NCBI RefSeq assembly: GCF_014837045.1
Contig: NZ_JACSPR010000001.1
Span: 370,134 to 434,133, forward strand
DNA from: Corynebacterium gallinarum
Lineage (GTDB): Bacteria > Actinomycetota > Actinomycetes > Mycobacteriales > Mycobacteriaceae
Length of the DNA stretch: 64,000 nt
Direction of reading: 5' to 3'
Part shown: positions 8,388 to 16,373 of the stretch, one piece after another
How the letters are laid out: every line of letters starts with the position of its first letter
Position numbering within the stretch: the stretch's first letter is position 1
The notes under the pieces: model-generated
The model's input: the letters and a program-made list of their open reading frames with translations, nothing else
Database searches by the model: none
What the model was told of the DNA's origin: nothing
Made by a program: the position numbers and the translations under genes

Positions 8388-9668
8388 CTACCCCAGGAAT
8401 CCCGAGATCCCGGAGGCATTGCGGGCCAGGCGTTCCAGGCGTGATTCCGTCATGGAGGCGATCTGATCCACCACCACGCGCGCACGCCCGGCATCATCAT
8501 CGGCCTCAAGGAACCACTGCCGGTACATCGGGTCGAGGGATCCGGGCGCGCCGAGGGTGAGGTAGTCGAAGACCCGGAAGATGCGGTCGCGTTGGCGGTC
8601 CTGGCGGGCGAGGTGCCCGGGGTCATCCATGACGTAGAGCACCGCGAGGGTCTTGAGCAGGCGCACCTCGCGGTCGGCCTCGGGGCGGATCACAAGTTCA
8701 CCGTGCATGCGTCCGAACTCATACTCCCCCAGGCGGGCGGCGGCGCGGGTGGCGGCGATGGTGGATCCGACATACCGGCCCACCAGTTCGGAGGTCATGG
8801 CCTTCAGTGCGGCGTAGGAGCTCAGGGAGGCATCGAAATCCGCGGCGGCGGCCACCACGGGCAGTTCCCGCAGGGTGGCGGCACCCTCGATGAGTTCCTC
8901 CGGGTCACCACCGAAGGCGCGGGCGCCCTTCTGTGCCAGGGCCGCCAGCTCCACCAGATCCCACAGCACCTTGAGATCAATGCGCCCGGCGACGATGCCA
9001 TCCTCCACATCATGGACGGAGTAGGCGATGTCATCGGAGAAGTCCATGGTCTGCGCCTCCAGGCTGGGGCGCAGGTCCGTGTGTCCCCGACGCACCCACT
9101 CCAGGAGGTGGGCATCCTCGTCGTAGGCACCGTATTTCCGGTTGATGGTGCCATCCGGGCTGGTTTTGGTCCAGGGGTATTTGCAGGCTGCGTCCAGGGC
9201 TGCCCGGGTGAGGTTGAGACCGAAGCTGGTGCCGTCGGCGGACACGACCTTCGGTTCCAGGCGGGTGAGGATGCGCAGTGTCTGGGCGTTGCCCTCGAAG
9301 CCGCCGCAGGCCGCGGCGACCTCGTTGAGGGCCTTCTCACCGTTGTGGCCGTAGGGGGGATGACCGATGTCATGGCACAGCCCTGCCAGTTCCGAGAGTT
9401 CCGGATCCAGGCCGAGTCCGCTGCCCATGCCGCGCGCGATCTGCGCCACCTCGAGGGAGTGCGTCAGCCGGGTGCGCGGGGTGTCCCCGTCGCGAGGGCC
9501 GACGACCTGGGTCTTGTCGGCGAGGCGTCGCAAAGCAGCTGAGTGCAGCACGCGCGCACGGTCGCGGGAGAAGTCGCTGCGCAGATCCACCTCGCTGTGG
9601 GCCAGCTGGCTGGCCTTGGGCGCCTCCTGGTGCAGGCGCTGCGCATCGGGCTCCGAATAGGGGTACAT
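8388..9668 (-). CDS. dgt: dNTP triphosphohydrolase, Dgt family (HD domain)
   Basis: A 426-residue metal-dependent HD-domain enzyme expected to cleave dGTP or other dNTPs to the nucleoside and triphosphate, trimming dNTP pools. HD-site residues are visible in RTRLTHSLEVAQ, in GLCHDIGHPPYGHNGE (the HD pair) and in FSDDIAYSVHDVEDG. The N-terminus carries SDFSRDRARVLHSAALRRL, typical of the dgt/YfbR-like group. It starts 1 nt after the stop of the DUF218 gene, so the two share a transcript. Substrate choice among dNTPs cannot be read from the sequence. Confidence 0.93.
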   Translation of the reverse strand: MYPYSEPDAQRLHQEAPKASQLAHSEVDLRSDFSRDRARVLHSAALRRLADKTQVVGPRDGDTPRTRLTHSLEVAQIARGMGSGLGLDPELSELAGLCHDIGHPPYGHNGEKALNEVAAACGGFEGNAQTLRILTRLEPKVVSADGTSFGLNLTRAALDAACKYPWTKTSPDGTINRKYGAYDEDAHLLEWVRRGHTDLRPSLEAQTMDFSDDIAYSVHDVEDGIVAGRIDLKVLWDLVELAALAQKGARAFGGDPEELIEGAATLRELPVVAAAADFDASLSSYAALKAMTSELVGRYVGSTIAATRAAARLGEYEFGRMHGELVIRPEADREVRLLKTLAVLYVMDDPGHLARQDRQRDRIFRVFDYLTLGAPGSLDPMYRQWFLEADDDAGRARVVVDQIASMTESRLERLARNASGISGFLG

Positions 9669-9669
9669 C

Positions 9670-10350
9670 TTATTTCCTCAACCTCCGCAGTTCCTCGTGC
9701 CGGGCGCGCCGCGACGGCCGCAACCACCCCTGCACCGCTCTCATGACATCCTCCACGCGCTCCGCCGCCCGCTCCCCCGCCACCGCGACGATATCCAGCA
9801 CCAGCACCCCGCCCCACTCGTGGGACAGCGTGGTGAAAAAGCTTTTCGACGGGAAGGTGGCCGGCGTATACGGCGTCGGGGACGGGTACGCGTCGAACCC
9901 CATGCGACGCGCGATCCGCACCGCCCGGTAGGAGTGGTTGGGGTCTGTGACAATCAAAACACGTCCCACATCCGCCGGATCAAGCGGGGCATAGGAACCA
10001 CGGGTGTCATTGCCGGTGGGCTGGGAGATGATCAGATCCGGTTCCACGCCCTCCCGGATCAGGTACTCCCGGGCCACCTCCGCCTCGGTGAAGCGGTCAC
10101 CGGGCAGTTTCCCGCCGACGACATACACCCGCTGGGTCTCGTGCTGCCGCCACAGCTGCGCGGTGTGCCGCAGGCGGGCCGCGAACTGCCGGGACGGACG
10201 ACCGTCATACTGCGCGGTGCCGAGCACCAGGATCGAATCGATCACCCTCCGGTCATTCCCGGGGCGCCACAGGGAGTACAGCAGGCTGCGGAGGACCGGT
10301 TGCGCCACCACCCCCATGACGGTAGCGGTGTACACAGGCACTCTGGACAT
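9670..10350 (-). CDS. DUF218/YdcF-SanA-like membrane-associated protein
   Basis: A 226-residue protein with an N-terminal hydrophobic stretch (VYTATVMGVVAQPVL) and a DUF218 core: SILVLGTAQYDGRPS near residue 40, YVVGGKLPGD, LIREGVEPDLI and VLIVTDPNHSYRA. This fold occurs in YdcF and SanA, which are linked to envelope integrity; the biochemical activity is unsettled. The start at 10350 is chosen for its GTGAGGAAA Shine-Dalgarno; the frame runs open far upstream over the opposite gene. It is the first gene of the pair with dgt and is divergent from the TPM-domain gene. Confidence 0.82.
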   Translation of the reverse strand: MSRVPVYTATVMGVVAQPVLRSLLYSLWRPGNDRRVIDSILVLGTAQYDGRPSRQFAARLRHTAQLWRQHETQRVYVVGGKLPGDRFTEAEVAREYLIREGVEPDLIISQPTGNDTRGSYAPLDPADVGRVLIVTDPNHSYRAVRIARRMGFDAYPSPTPYTPATFPSKSFFTTLSHEWGGVLVLDIVAVAGERAAERVEDVMRAVQGWLRPSRRARHEELRRLRK

Positions 10351-10397
10351 TTTCCTCACCTTCACCAGTGTGCCAGGGCTCAGGGGGATTGTGCCGG

Positions 10398-10410
10398 TAT
10401 TGTGGTGCCC
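10398..10410 (+). promoter_or_regulatory. Leaderless -10 box of the TPM-domain gene
   Basis: TATTGT at 10398-10403 is 7 nt from ATG 10411. It selects this start over the long open frame upstream. Confidence 0.5.
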
Positions 10411-12540
10411 ATGAACACGCGTGTGCACAATATCCGGACATTCATGGCCCGTTCCGCGGCTGCCCTCGCTGTGGGTACCGGCGGTGTGCTGCTGGTGGGT
10501 GCCTTCCCTGTCAGCACAGCGCTGGCCACCACTACCCCGGCAACGATGGTGGTGGCAGAGGCCCCGGAACTGTACGCCGACCGCGTGACCGATTACACCG
10601 GGACGTTGTCCTCCTCCGAGATTTCCGCGATCGAGGAGGCGATCAACCAGACACGGGTGGAGAAACAGCGCGAGATCTTCGTGGTCTTCCTCAACTCCTT
10701 CGACGGTGTTGATCCCGACGCCTGGACCCAGCAGGCCCTGGCGGCCAACGGCGGCGGCAACGTCCTCATCTATGCCGTGTCCCCGGAAGAAGGCCTCTTC
10801 GGTGTCCAGGGTGGTTCCGCGTGGACCGGCCCCCAGCTGGATGCTGCCTACGAGGCTGCCTACGCCCAACTGGTCCGGGGCGATCTCGCCCAGTCCGCGA
10901 TTGACCTGGCAGCGTCCGTCTCCGGTGGTGCCGGTGGAGCGGGTGCAGGTGGTGGCGCAGGCGATGGTGGGGATTCCGACGGGGATTCCGGCACCAGCGC
11001 CGCCTGGTTGGGTGTTGCCGGAGTGGGCGCCGTGGCCGCTGGTGGTGGCCTGTGGGCATTCAACCGGAAGCGTCAGAAGAAGCAGAATGCCGAGACCCTG
11101 TCCGATGCCCGCAACATCGACCCACGCGATACCAACCGTCTCATGCAGTTGCCCATTGAAACCCTGGAAGCCCTAGCGGAGGAAGAGCTGTCCTCCACCG
11201 ATGAATCCATCCGACGGGGTCGGGAGGAACTCGATATCGCCATGGCGGAATTCGGGCCGGAACGCACCCGCAGCTTCACCCGGGCGATGAACCACTCCCA
11301 GACCACCCTGCAGAAGGCCTTTGAACTGCAGCAACGCCTCAATGACTCCATTCCCGAGACTGAGGCCGAGAAACGCGCCATGTTGGTGCAGATCGTCTCC
11401 TCCTGTGGGCAGGCCGACGATGCCCTCGACGCGGAGGCCGAGAACTTCGCGGAGATGCGCAACCTGCTGGTCAATGCGGACTCCAGGTTGGATGAGATCA
11501 CCCAGAAGACCGTCGATGTCCGCACCCGTCTGCCCCGCGTGGAGCAGACCCTGGCGGACCTGCGCGCCCGTTACGGCAGCACCGTTCTGGAGAGCATCGA
11601 CAACAATGCGGAACTGGCCACCGCCGCGCTCGAGGAATCCGAGAAAGTGTTGTCCCATGCGCGTGAGCTGCAGGCCAAACCCGCCGGCCAGCAGGGTGGT
11701 CTGGTCGAGGTCATCCGGGAGGCGGAACATGCCGTGGCCACCGCGGACCGCCTGCTGGAGGGCATCGAACACGCCGATGAGAACATTACTGTGGCCCGCG
11801 CCAATGTCGCCGACCTGATCACCGAGATCGAGGAGGAGGTCGCTGAGGCCGCACAGCTGAAGAATCAGGCGGGGCGTGACGGCACCCGGGCGGACTGGAA
11901 TGCTCTCGATGAGGCGGTCCGACGCGCCGTCGAGGCACTGTCCACCGCGCGTGCCGACGCAGAAAGGGATCCCCTGGGCACCTACACGGAACTCACCGAC
12001 ATCGATTCCGCCCTGGACACCCAGCTGGATGCGGTACGGTCCACCGCCGCCGACCAGCAGCGTCAGCTGCGTGTCTTCGATCAGCAGCTGCGTGCAGCGG
12101 CAAGCCAGATCCAGGCAGCCGAGGACCTGATCTCCACCCGTGGTCGCATCGTGAAATCCGATGCCCGCACCCACCTTGCCAACGCCAAGCGGCTGCACGC
12201 CATGGCCACCCAGCACCGGACCTCCGATACCCCGGCCGCCATCGATTACGCACGTCAGGCCGCGGTGGCGGGCAAACGTGCCAGCTCCGCCGCGCAGTCC
12301 GACATCAACGACTACCAGAACCGCATGAACAGCCAGCACAGGCCCGGTGGCGGTGCCGGTGGGGCACTCGTGGCTGGCATGGTCATCAACTCCATCCTCA
12401 GCAGTGGTGGTCGTGGCGGAGGCTTCGGTGGCGGTTTCGGAGGTGGAGGTGGCGGTTTCGGTGGTGGTGGTTTCCGCGGAGGTGGCTTCGGCGGAGGCGG
12501 CGGTTTCGGTGGTGGTGGCTTCCGCGGGGGTCGCTTCTAA
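10411..12540 (+). CDS. Large TPM-domain membrane protein with coiled coil and Gly-rich tail
   Basis: A 709-residue protein. Signal peptide about residues 1-40 (hydrophobic core AALAVGTGGVLLVGAF). A TPM/Psb32-like domain follows (LYADRVTDYTGTLSSSE, EIFVVFLNSFDGVDP), then a Gly-rich hinge, a transmembrane helix (AAWLGVAGVGAVAAGGGLW), a basic stop-transfer KRQKKQ, and about 400 residues of helical, Glu/Ala-rich coiled coil. The last about 50 residues are Phe/Gly repeats. The TPM domain should sit outside and the coiled coil inside the membrane. TPM proteins elsewhere act in photosystem repair or as phosphatases; function here is unknown. Confidence 0.85.
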   Translation: MNTRVHNIRTFMARSAAALAVGTGGVLLVGAFPVSTALATTTPATMVVAEAPELYADRVTDYTGTLSSSEISAIEEAINQTRVEKQREIFVVFLNSFDGVDPDAWTQQALAANGGGNVLIYAVSPEEGLFGVQGGSAWTGPQLDAAYEAAYAQLVRGDLAQSAIDLAASVSGGAGGAGAGGGAGDGGDSDGDSGTSAAWLGVAGVGAVAAGGGLWAFNRKRQKKQNAETLSDARNIDPRDTNRLMQLPIETLEALAEEELSSTDESIRRGREELDIAMAEFGPERTRSFTRAMNHSQTTLQKAFELQQRLNDSIPETEAEKRAMLVQIVSSCGQADDALDAEAENFAEMRNLLVNADSRLDEITQKTVDVRTRLPRVEQTLADLRARYGSTVLESIDNNAELATAALEESEKVLSHARELQAKPAGQQGGLVEVIREAEHAVATADRLLEGIEHADENITVARANVADLITEIEEEVAEAAQLKNQAGRDGTRADWNALDEAVRRAVEALSTARADAERDPLGTYTELTDIDSALDTQLDAVRSTAADQQRQLRVFDQQLRAAASQIQAAEDLISTRGRIVKSDARTHLANAKRLHAMATQHRTSDTPAAIDYARQAAVAGKRASSAAQSDINDYQNRMNSQHRPGGGAGGALVAGMVINSILSSGGRGGGFGGGFGGGGGGFGGGGFRGGGFGGGGGFGGGGFRGGRF

Positions 12541-12554
12541 CCACCGGCCCGGTT

Positions 12555-13064
12555 CTAGATCCGCGGTCGGCGCACCGCGGAATCCACCAGGACACATCCC
12601 CAGCTGAGGAAGACCGCATCCACGAAGGGGAGTTTATCCCCATCGGCGGTGCCGACGTGGAACTCCACCCGCCCGCTGGTCATGGGGCGCATGCGGGCCA
12701 CCTCCACCCCACCGTTGAGGATCACCCGTTCCTTGCGCCACGGGGAGACCCGACGGAGCTCATACCGCCGCGGCCCGCACCGTGCCACCAGTTCACTCAC
12801 GGAGAAGGACTGCTGGTTGATGGTGAACACCGACCCATCGGAGGTGGTGGCCCGACACCGGAACCGCATGGTTCCCGGCGTTGATTCAATGAGCAGCCGC
12901 TCATTGGCGACGTAGAGAACATCAGACCGGACATCGGCGATGATCTCGCCGCTTTCGTCGAAAAGCTCATTACCCAACCACACCCACGTCTCGCGGGTGT
13001 GGTCTCCGAAGATTCCCGCCTTCGGGCGTTTACTGCTGTCCATATCGGAATCCTGTGGCTTCAT
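12555..13064 (-). CDS. Conserved hypothetical protein, related to its upstream neighbour
   Basis: A soluble beta-rich protein of 169 residues (162 if the start is the second Met at 13043, which has AGGA upstream). No known domain is recognised. Its C-terminus, KLPFVDAVFLSWGCVLVD, resembles QLPVDQEVFLSWTTRKTL in the gene at 13099-13671, and both have a DGxVFT motif in the middle, so the two look like diverged copies. This copy lacks the C-terminal membrane helix. It converges on the TPM-domain gene. Confidence 0.65.
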   Translation of the reverse strand: MKPQDSDMDSSKRPKAGIFGDHTRETWVWLGNELFDESGEIIADVRSDVLYVANERLLIESTPGTMRFRCRATTSDGSVFTINQQSFSVSELVARCGPRRYELRRVSPWRKERVILNGGVEVARMRPMTSGRVEFHVGTADGDKLPFVDAVFLSWGCVLVDSAVRRPRI

Positions 13065-13098
13065 CTACCTCGGGGAACTGACATACTCGGCGGGTGCC

Positions 13099-13671
13099 TT
13101 ACGTGAACATGAGGTAGACGATGATCGGGGTGAGGATCACCAGGAAGATCGTCAGCGCCCAGCTGGTACCCAACATCCTGGATTCCAGGGTCTTGCGGGT
13201 GGTCCAGGAAAGGAACACCTCCTGATCCACCGGCAGTTGCATACCCTTCTCAAACTCCAGGATCGCCCGACGCATACCGTTGTTCACCCCGGTGAACTGT
13301 GCCACCTTCTGGGATGCGGCATCATCGATGATCCAATTGCCCTTGCCTTCATGGATGGCTTCCATCTGGGTGCCGTCCATGTCGATCAGGATGTTCTTCG
13401 CCTTGGAGAACCCCTTCTCCCCCGGGTCGGCGGTGAATACCCTGCCATCGGGCAGGGTCGCGGAGGCGGTGCCATCGATATCAAAGGACAGCTGCCACTC
13501 CCGGTCCCCCACCGTGGCGGTGGAGGTGAAGGCCTTGGAGGTGGAATCACCGAAGGTGGCGATCCGTTCCTGTTCCTCCCCGCGCAGCAGGTCGGTGGAT
13601 ATCTGGCCCTCGGTCCTGGTGCGCTTGCCCCAGGAGGTGTACTCGGTCACGGCGAGATCCTTCGTGGTCAT
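13099..13671 (-). CDS. Conserved hypothetical protein with C-terminal transmembrane anchor
   Basis: A 190-residue protein with a beta-rich cytoplasmic body (LSFDIDGTASATLPDGRVFT) and one C-terminal hydrophobic helix, LGTSWALTIFLVILTPIIVY, suggesting a tail-anchored protein. The overall pattern recalls LURP/scramblase-like beta barrels, but this is only a guess. The start MTTKD at 13671 is picked because TATTCT lies exactly 7 nt upstream; an in-frame ATG at 13677 is possible but would fall right behind the -10 box. Downstream lies a soluble paralogue. Confidence 0.7.
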   Translation of the reverse strand: MTTKDLAVTEYTSWGKRTRTEGQISTDLLRGEEQERIATFGDSTSKAFTSTATVGDREWQLSFDIDGTASATLPDGRVFTADPGEKGFSKAKNILIDMDGTQMEAIHEGKGNWIIDDAASQKVAQFTGVNNGMRRAILEFEKGMQLPVDQEVFLSWTTRKTLESRMLGTSWALTIFLVILTPIIVYLMFT

Positions 13672-13684
13672 GGACATAAGAATA
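13672..13684 (-). promoter_or_regulatory. Leaderless -10 box of the tail-anchored hypothetical gene
   Basis: Minus-strand TATTCT (13679-13684) is 7 nt before the ATG at 13671. Confidence 0.45.
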
Positions 13685-13709
13685 GCACCGGTCGTTTCCA
13701 ACCGGTGCT
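13684..13709. other. Perfect inverted repeat upstream of the tail-anchored gene
   Basis: AGCACCGGT and ACCGGTGCT form 9-bp arms around an 8-nt loop. On the minus strand it sits between the glyS stop and the next start, ending at the -10 box. It could terminate glyS transcription, though the T-tract is poor, or serve as an operator over the promoter core. Confidence 0.55.
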
Positions 13710-13749
13710 ACCCCTCATATGCCGCGATCCACCGCGGCAGCTGTGCTAC

Positions 13750-15135
13750 CTAGCAGCCGATGAGCTGCTGGGCCAGGTAGCCCGGGAGCTCATCCAGTGG
13801 CACACGGATCTGCTCCATGGTGTCACGCTCACGGACGGTGACCGCGTTGTCCTCGAGGGTGTCGAAGTCGACGGTGACGCAGAACGGGGTACCGATCTCA
13901 TCCTGACGGCGGTAACGACGACCGATGGCACCGGAGGTGTCGTAATCGACATTCCAGAACTGACGCAGCTCGGCGGCCAGCTTCTCCGCCGGGCCGGACA
14001 GCTCGGGCTTCTTCGACAGCGGCAGGACGGCGACCTTGACCGGCGCTAGGCGACGGTCCAGCTTGAGCACGACGCGCTTGTCGACGCCGCCCTTGGAGTT
14101 CGGTGCCTCGTCCTCGTGGTAGGCGTCCATGAGGAAGACCATCATGGCACGACCCAGGCCGGCAGCCGGTTCGATGACGTACGGGATCCACCGCTCGCCG
14201 GTCTCCTGGTCGAAGTAGGACAGGTCTTCGCCGGAGCCCTCGGAGTGGACGCGCAGATCGTAGTCGGTGCGGTTGGCGATACCCTCCAGCTCACCCCACT
14301 TGGTGTTGGCGAAGTTGAAGGCGTACTCGATGTCCACGGTGCGCTTGGAGTAGTGGGACAGCTTCTCCTGCGGGTGCTCGTAGAGACGCAGGTTGTCCGG
14401 GTTCACACCGAGATCGAGGTACCACTGGTGGCGGGTATCGATCCAGTACTGGTGCCACTCTTCGTCCTCGCCCGGCTTGACGAAGAATTCCATCTCCATC
14501 TGCTCGAACTCGCGGGTGCGGAAGATGAAGTTACCCGGGGTGATCTCGTTGCGGAAGGACTTACCGATGTTGGCGATGCCGAACGGAGGCTTCATGCGCG
14601 AGGAGTTCATCACGTTCTTGAAGTTGACGAAGATGCCCTGCGCGGTCTCCGGACGGAGGTAGTGCAGACCCTCCTGGTCATCCACGGGGCCCAGGAAGGT
14701 CTTGAGCAGACCGGAGAAGGCCTTCGGCTCGGTCCAGTTACCCGGCTGGCCGGTCTCCGGATCGTTGATGTCAGCGAGGCCGTTGACCGGCGGGTGGCCG
14801 TGCTTCTCCTCATAGGCCTCGAGCAGGTGGTCGGCGCGGTAGCGCTTATGGGTGTGGAGGGACTCCACCAGCGGATCGGTGAAGACCTCGACGTGTCCGG
14901 AGGTGACCCAGACCTGTCGCGGCAGGATGACGGAGGTGTCCACACCGACCACATCGGGTCGGGAGGTCACCATGGTGCGCCACCACTGGCGCTTGATGTT
15001 TTCCTTCAGCTCCACGCCAAGCGGACCGTAATCCCAGGCCGAGCGGGTGCCGCCGTAGATCTCACCACAGGGGTACACCAGTCCACGTCGTTTACACAGG
15101 TTCACAACAGTGTCGATGATCGATTGCTGAGCCAC
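13750..15135 (-). CDS. glyS: Glycine--tRNA ligase (single-chain class II type)
   Basis: A 461-residue homodimer-type enzyme charging tRNA-Gly. Class II motifs are visible: [17 protein letters not shown] near the N-terminus, motif 2 in [26 protein letters not shown], motif 3 near [14 protein letters not shown], and the C-terminal anticodon-binding domain with [19 protein letters not shown]. Start GTG at 15135 follows a strong GGAGGAGAG Shine-Dalgarno; a longer frame to 15180 lacks one. The gene is divergent from the arsR-zur pair across an AT-rich spacer, the same order as around glyS in mycobacteria. Confidence 0.97.
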   Translation of the reverse strand: MAQQSIIDTVVNLCKRRGLVYPCGEIYGGTRSAWDYGPLGVELKENIKRQWWRTMVTSRPDVVGVDTSVILPRQVWVTSGHVEVFTDPLVESLHTHKRYRADHLLEAYEEKHGHPPVNGLADINDPETGQPGNWTEPKAFSGLLKTFLGPVDDQEGLHYLRPETAQGIFVNFKNVMNSSRMKPPFGIANIGKSFRNEITPGNFIFRTREFEQMEMEFFVKPGEDEEWHQYWIDTRHQWYLDLGVNPDNLRLYEHPQEKLSHYSKRTVDIEYAFNFANTKWGELEGIANRTDYDLRVHSEGSGEDLSYFDQETGERWIPYVIEPAAGLGRAMMVFLMDAYHEDEAPNSKGGVDKRVVLKLDRRLAPVKVAVLPLSKKPELSGPAEKLAAELRQFWNVDYDTSGAIGRRYRRQDEIGTPFCVTVDFDTLEDNAVTVRERDTMEQIRVPLDELPGYLAQQLIGC

Positions 15136-15465
15136 GTCGGATGCTCTCCTCCAGGTCGATTGGCAGTTCACTAGTCCCAAGATTAAGGACAGACCTTTCC
15201 AATCCTAGCCCACCTGACAAGCCGGTTTGCCCTGGGCCTGTTTATCCAAGGTCACACTCGATTAGTTAATCAAATGTTATAACCAACTATTAACATTAGA
15301 TATTGAGATATACCTAACGGTAAATCGGGCAGAAATCACATATAGAATATTTCTTTTATTTTCGCAAATACCGCATCAGAAGAGCCAAAAGGGGCTATTC
15401 TAGCATTTGTGCTAAACATGCCGGAGGAGAAGTCCCCCGGTCTTGAAACAGGAAGGAGGCGTCTC
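15136..15465. other. AT-rich divergent promoter region between glyS and arsR-zur
   Basis: A 330-bp spacer without a gene, and one of the most AT-rich stretches in the window (15245-15420). It holds an inverted repeat at 15273-15297 and several TATT/TTAA runs. The plus-strand start at 15466 has its own Shine-Dalgarno, GGAAGGAGG at 15451-15459. No T-box leader was recognised upstream of glyS. Confidence 0.6.
15273..15297. promoter_or_regulatory. Candidate ArsR/SmtB-type operator
   Basis: AATGTTA (15273-15279) and TAACATT (15291-15297) are exact inverted arms separated by 11 bp. An overlapping pair GTTAAT/ATTAAC lies at 15265-15294. AT-rich dyads of this form are usual ArsR-family targets, and the site sits upstream of an arsR gene. 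Binding is inferred. Confidence 0.45.
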
Positions 15466-15876
15466 GTGGTCCAGGACGTCACTAACAGGATGATCACGCC
15501 CCCACACGATGACGAGGATCCGTCCACAGCCATCCACCTATCCCCCGATAAGGTCGTGGATTCCGCTGAGCTCAGCGTCGCCGACAACATAGCCGCCCTG
15601 AGCGCCGTCATCCGTGCCGTGGATTCCCCACTCCGGATCCGCATGCTGGTGGCATTGCATGAGCGACCACACTACGTCTCCGAACTCGTCTCCCTGGTAG
15701 GTAGCTCGCAGCCACTGGTCAGCCAGCACCTCAAGGTGCTCAAAGCCGCTGAGCTGGTGCACGCCGACCGTCGTGGCCGGCAGATGTCCTACTCGCTTGC
15801 GCAACCGGCGATCATCGACATCCTCAAGCTCGCACTGCGGGTTGCGGAAAAAACCGCCGAGACCACTTCGGAGTAG
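15466..15876 (+). CDS. ArsR/SmtB-family metal-responsive repressor
   Basis: A 136-residue winged-helix repressor. The DNA-recognition helix is in ELVSLVGSSQPLVSQHLKVLK, followed by the wing HADRRGRQMSYSL. There is no cysteine, so it is not of the CadC/ArsR thiol type; zinc or nickel sensing through Asp/His at the C-terminal helix is more likely. It precedes zur by 46 nt, matching the smtB-furB pair next to glyS in mycobacteria, where the ArsR protein controls the operon in response to zinc. Start GTG 15466 is chosen for the GGAAGGAGG ribosome site; starts at 15409 or 15418 are possible. Confidence 0.88.
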   Translation: MVQDVTNRMITPPHDDEDPSTAIHLSPDKVVDSAELSVADNIAALSAVIRAVDSPLRIRMLVALHERPHYVSELVSLVGSSQPLVSQHLKVLKAAELVHADRRGRQMSYSLAQPAIIDILKLALRVAEKTAETTSE

Positions 15877-15922
15877 GATCAGGAACAATAACCACTGTTT
15901 CCCAGATTCTCAGGAGGGTGGC

Positions 15923-16369
15923 ATGGGCCTGAACCGCCATGGAGAGAAGTCCACACCCAAGCTCGGGGTGCGCAGCACCCGGCAGCGCAAGGCGGTGGTG
16001 GACATCCTGGAGGAGATCGACAACTTCGCCTCCGCCAAGGCCATCCACGCGGAACTCAACGCCCGGGAGCATTCCGTGGGGTTGACCACCGTGTACCGCA
16101 CCCTCCAGTCACTGGCTGAGATCAACGCCGTGGATGTACTCACCGTCGCCGGCGGTGAAACCCTCTACCGTCAGTGCCACGATGAGGGACATCACCATCA
16201 CCTCGTGTGCACCCAGTGCGGTCGCACCGAGGAGATCGATGGTGGCCCGGTGGAGGCCTGGGCCGGGGAGATCGCCCGGACCCACGGGTTCAGCATGACC
16301 AGCCACGAGGCGGAGATCTTCGGGCTGTGCCCCACGTGCCGCACGGATGCCGAGGAGGCGAAGGCCTGA
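15923..16369 (+). CDS. zur: Fur-family zinc uptake regulator Zur
   Basis: A 148-residue Fur-superfamily repressor. The winged-helix part contains TRQRKAVVDILEEIDNFAS and SVGLTTVYRTLQSLAE. The dimer and metal part has the histidine cluster CHDEGHHHHLVC, the structural zinc ligands CTQC and a second CPTC pair near the C-terminus. Together with an ArsR gene upstream and position beside glyS, this marks it as Zur, which represses zinc uptake genes when zinc is plentiful. The ribosome site AGGAGGG is 6 nt upstream. A ferritin-VIT1 transporter gene converges on it. Confidence 0.92.
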   Translation: MGLNRHGEKSTPKLGVRSTRQRKAVVDILEEIDNFASAKAIHAELNAREHSVGLTTVYRTLQSLAEINAVDVLTVAGGETLYRQCHDEGHHHHLVCTQCGRTEEIDGGPVEAWAGEIARTHGFSMTSHEAEIFGLCPTCRTDAEEAKA

Positions 16370-16373
16370 TTCC

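Noticed and set aside
9697..10410. Upstream extension of the TPM-domain gene by 238 residues
   Set aside because: It overlaps the oppositely oriented DUF218 gene, and a signal peptide begins precisely at ATG 10411 with a TATTGT box 7 nt before it.
10351..10869. Upstream extension of the DUF218 gene
   Set aside because: It is the antisense of the TPM-domain gene. The start at 10350 has a clear Shine-Dalgarno.
15136..15465. T-box leader for glyS
   Set aside because: No T-box sequence or terminator/antiterminator pair was seen on the glyS strand, and the start has a Shine-Dalgarno directly upstream.
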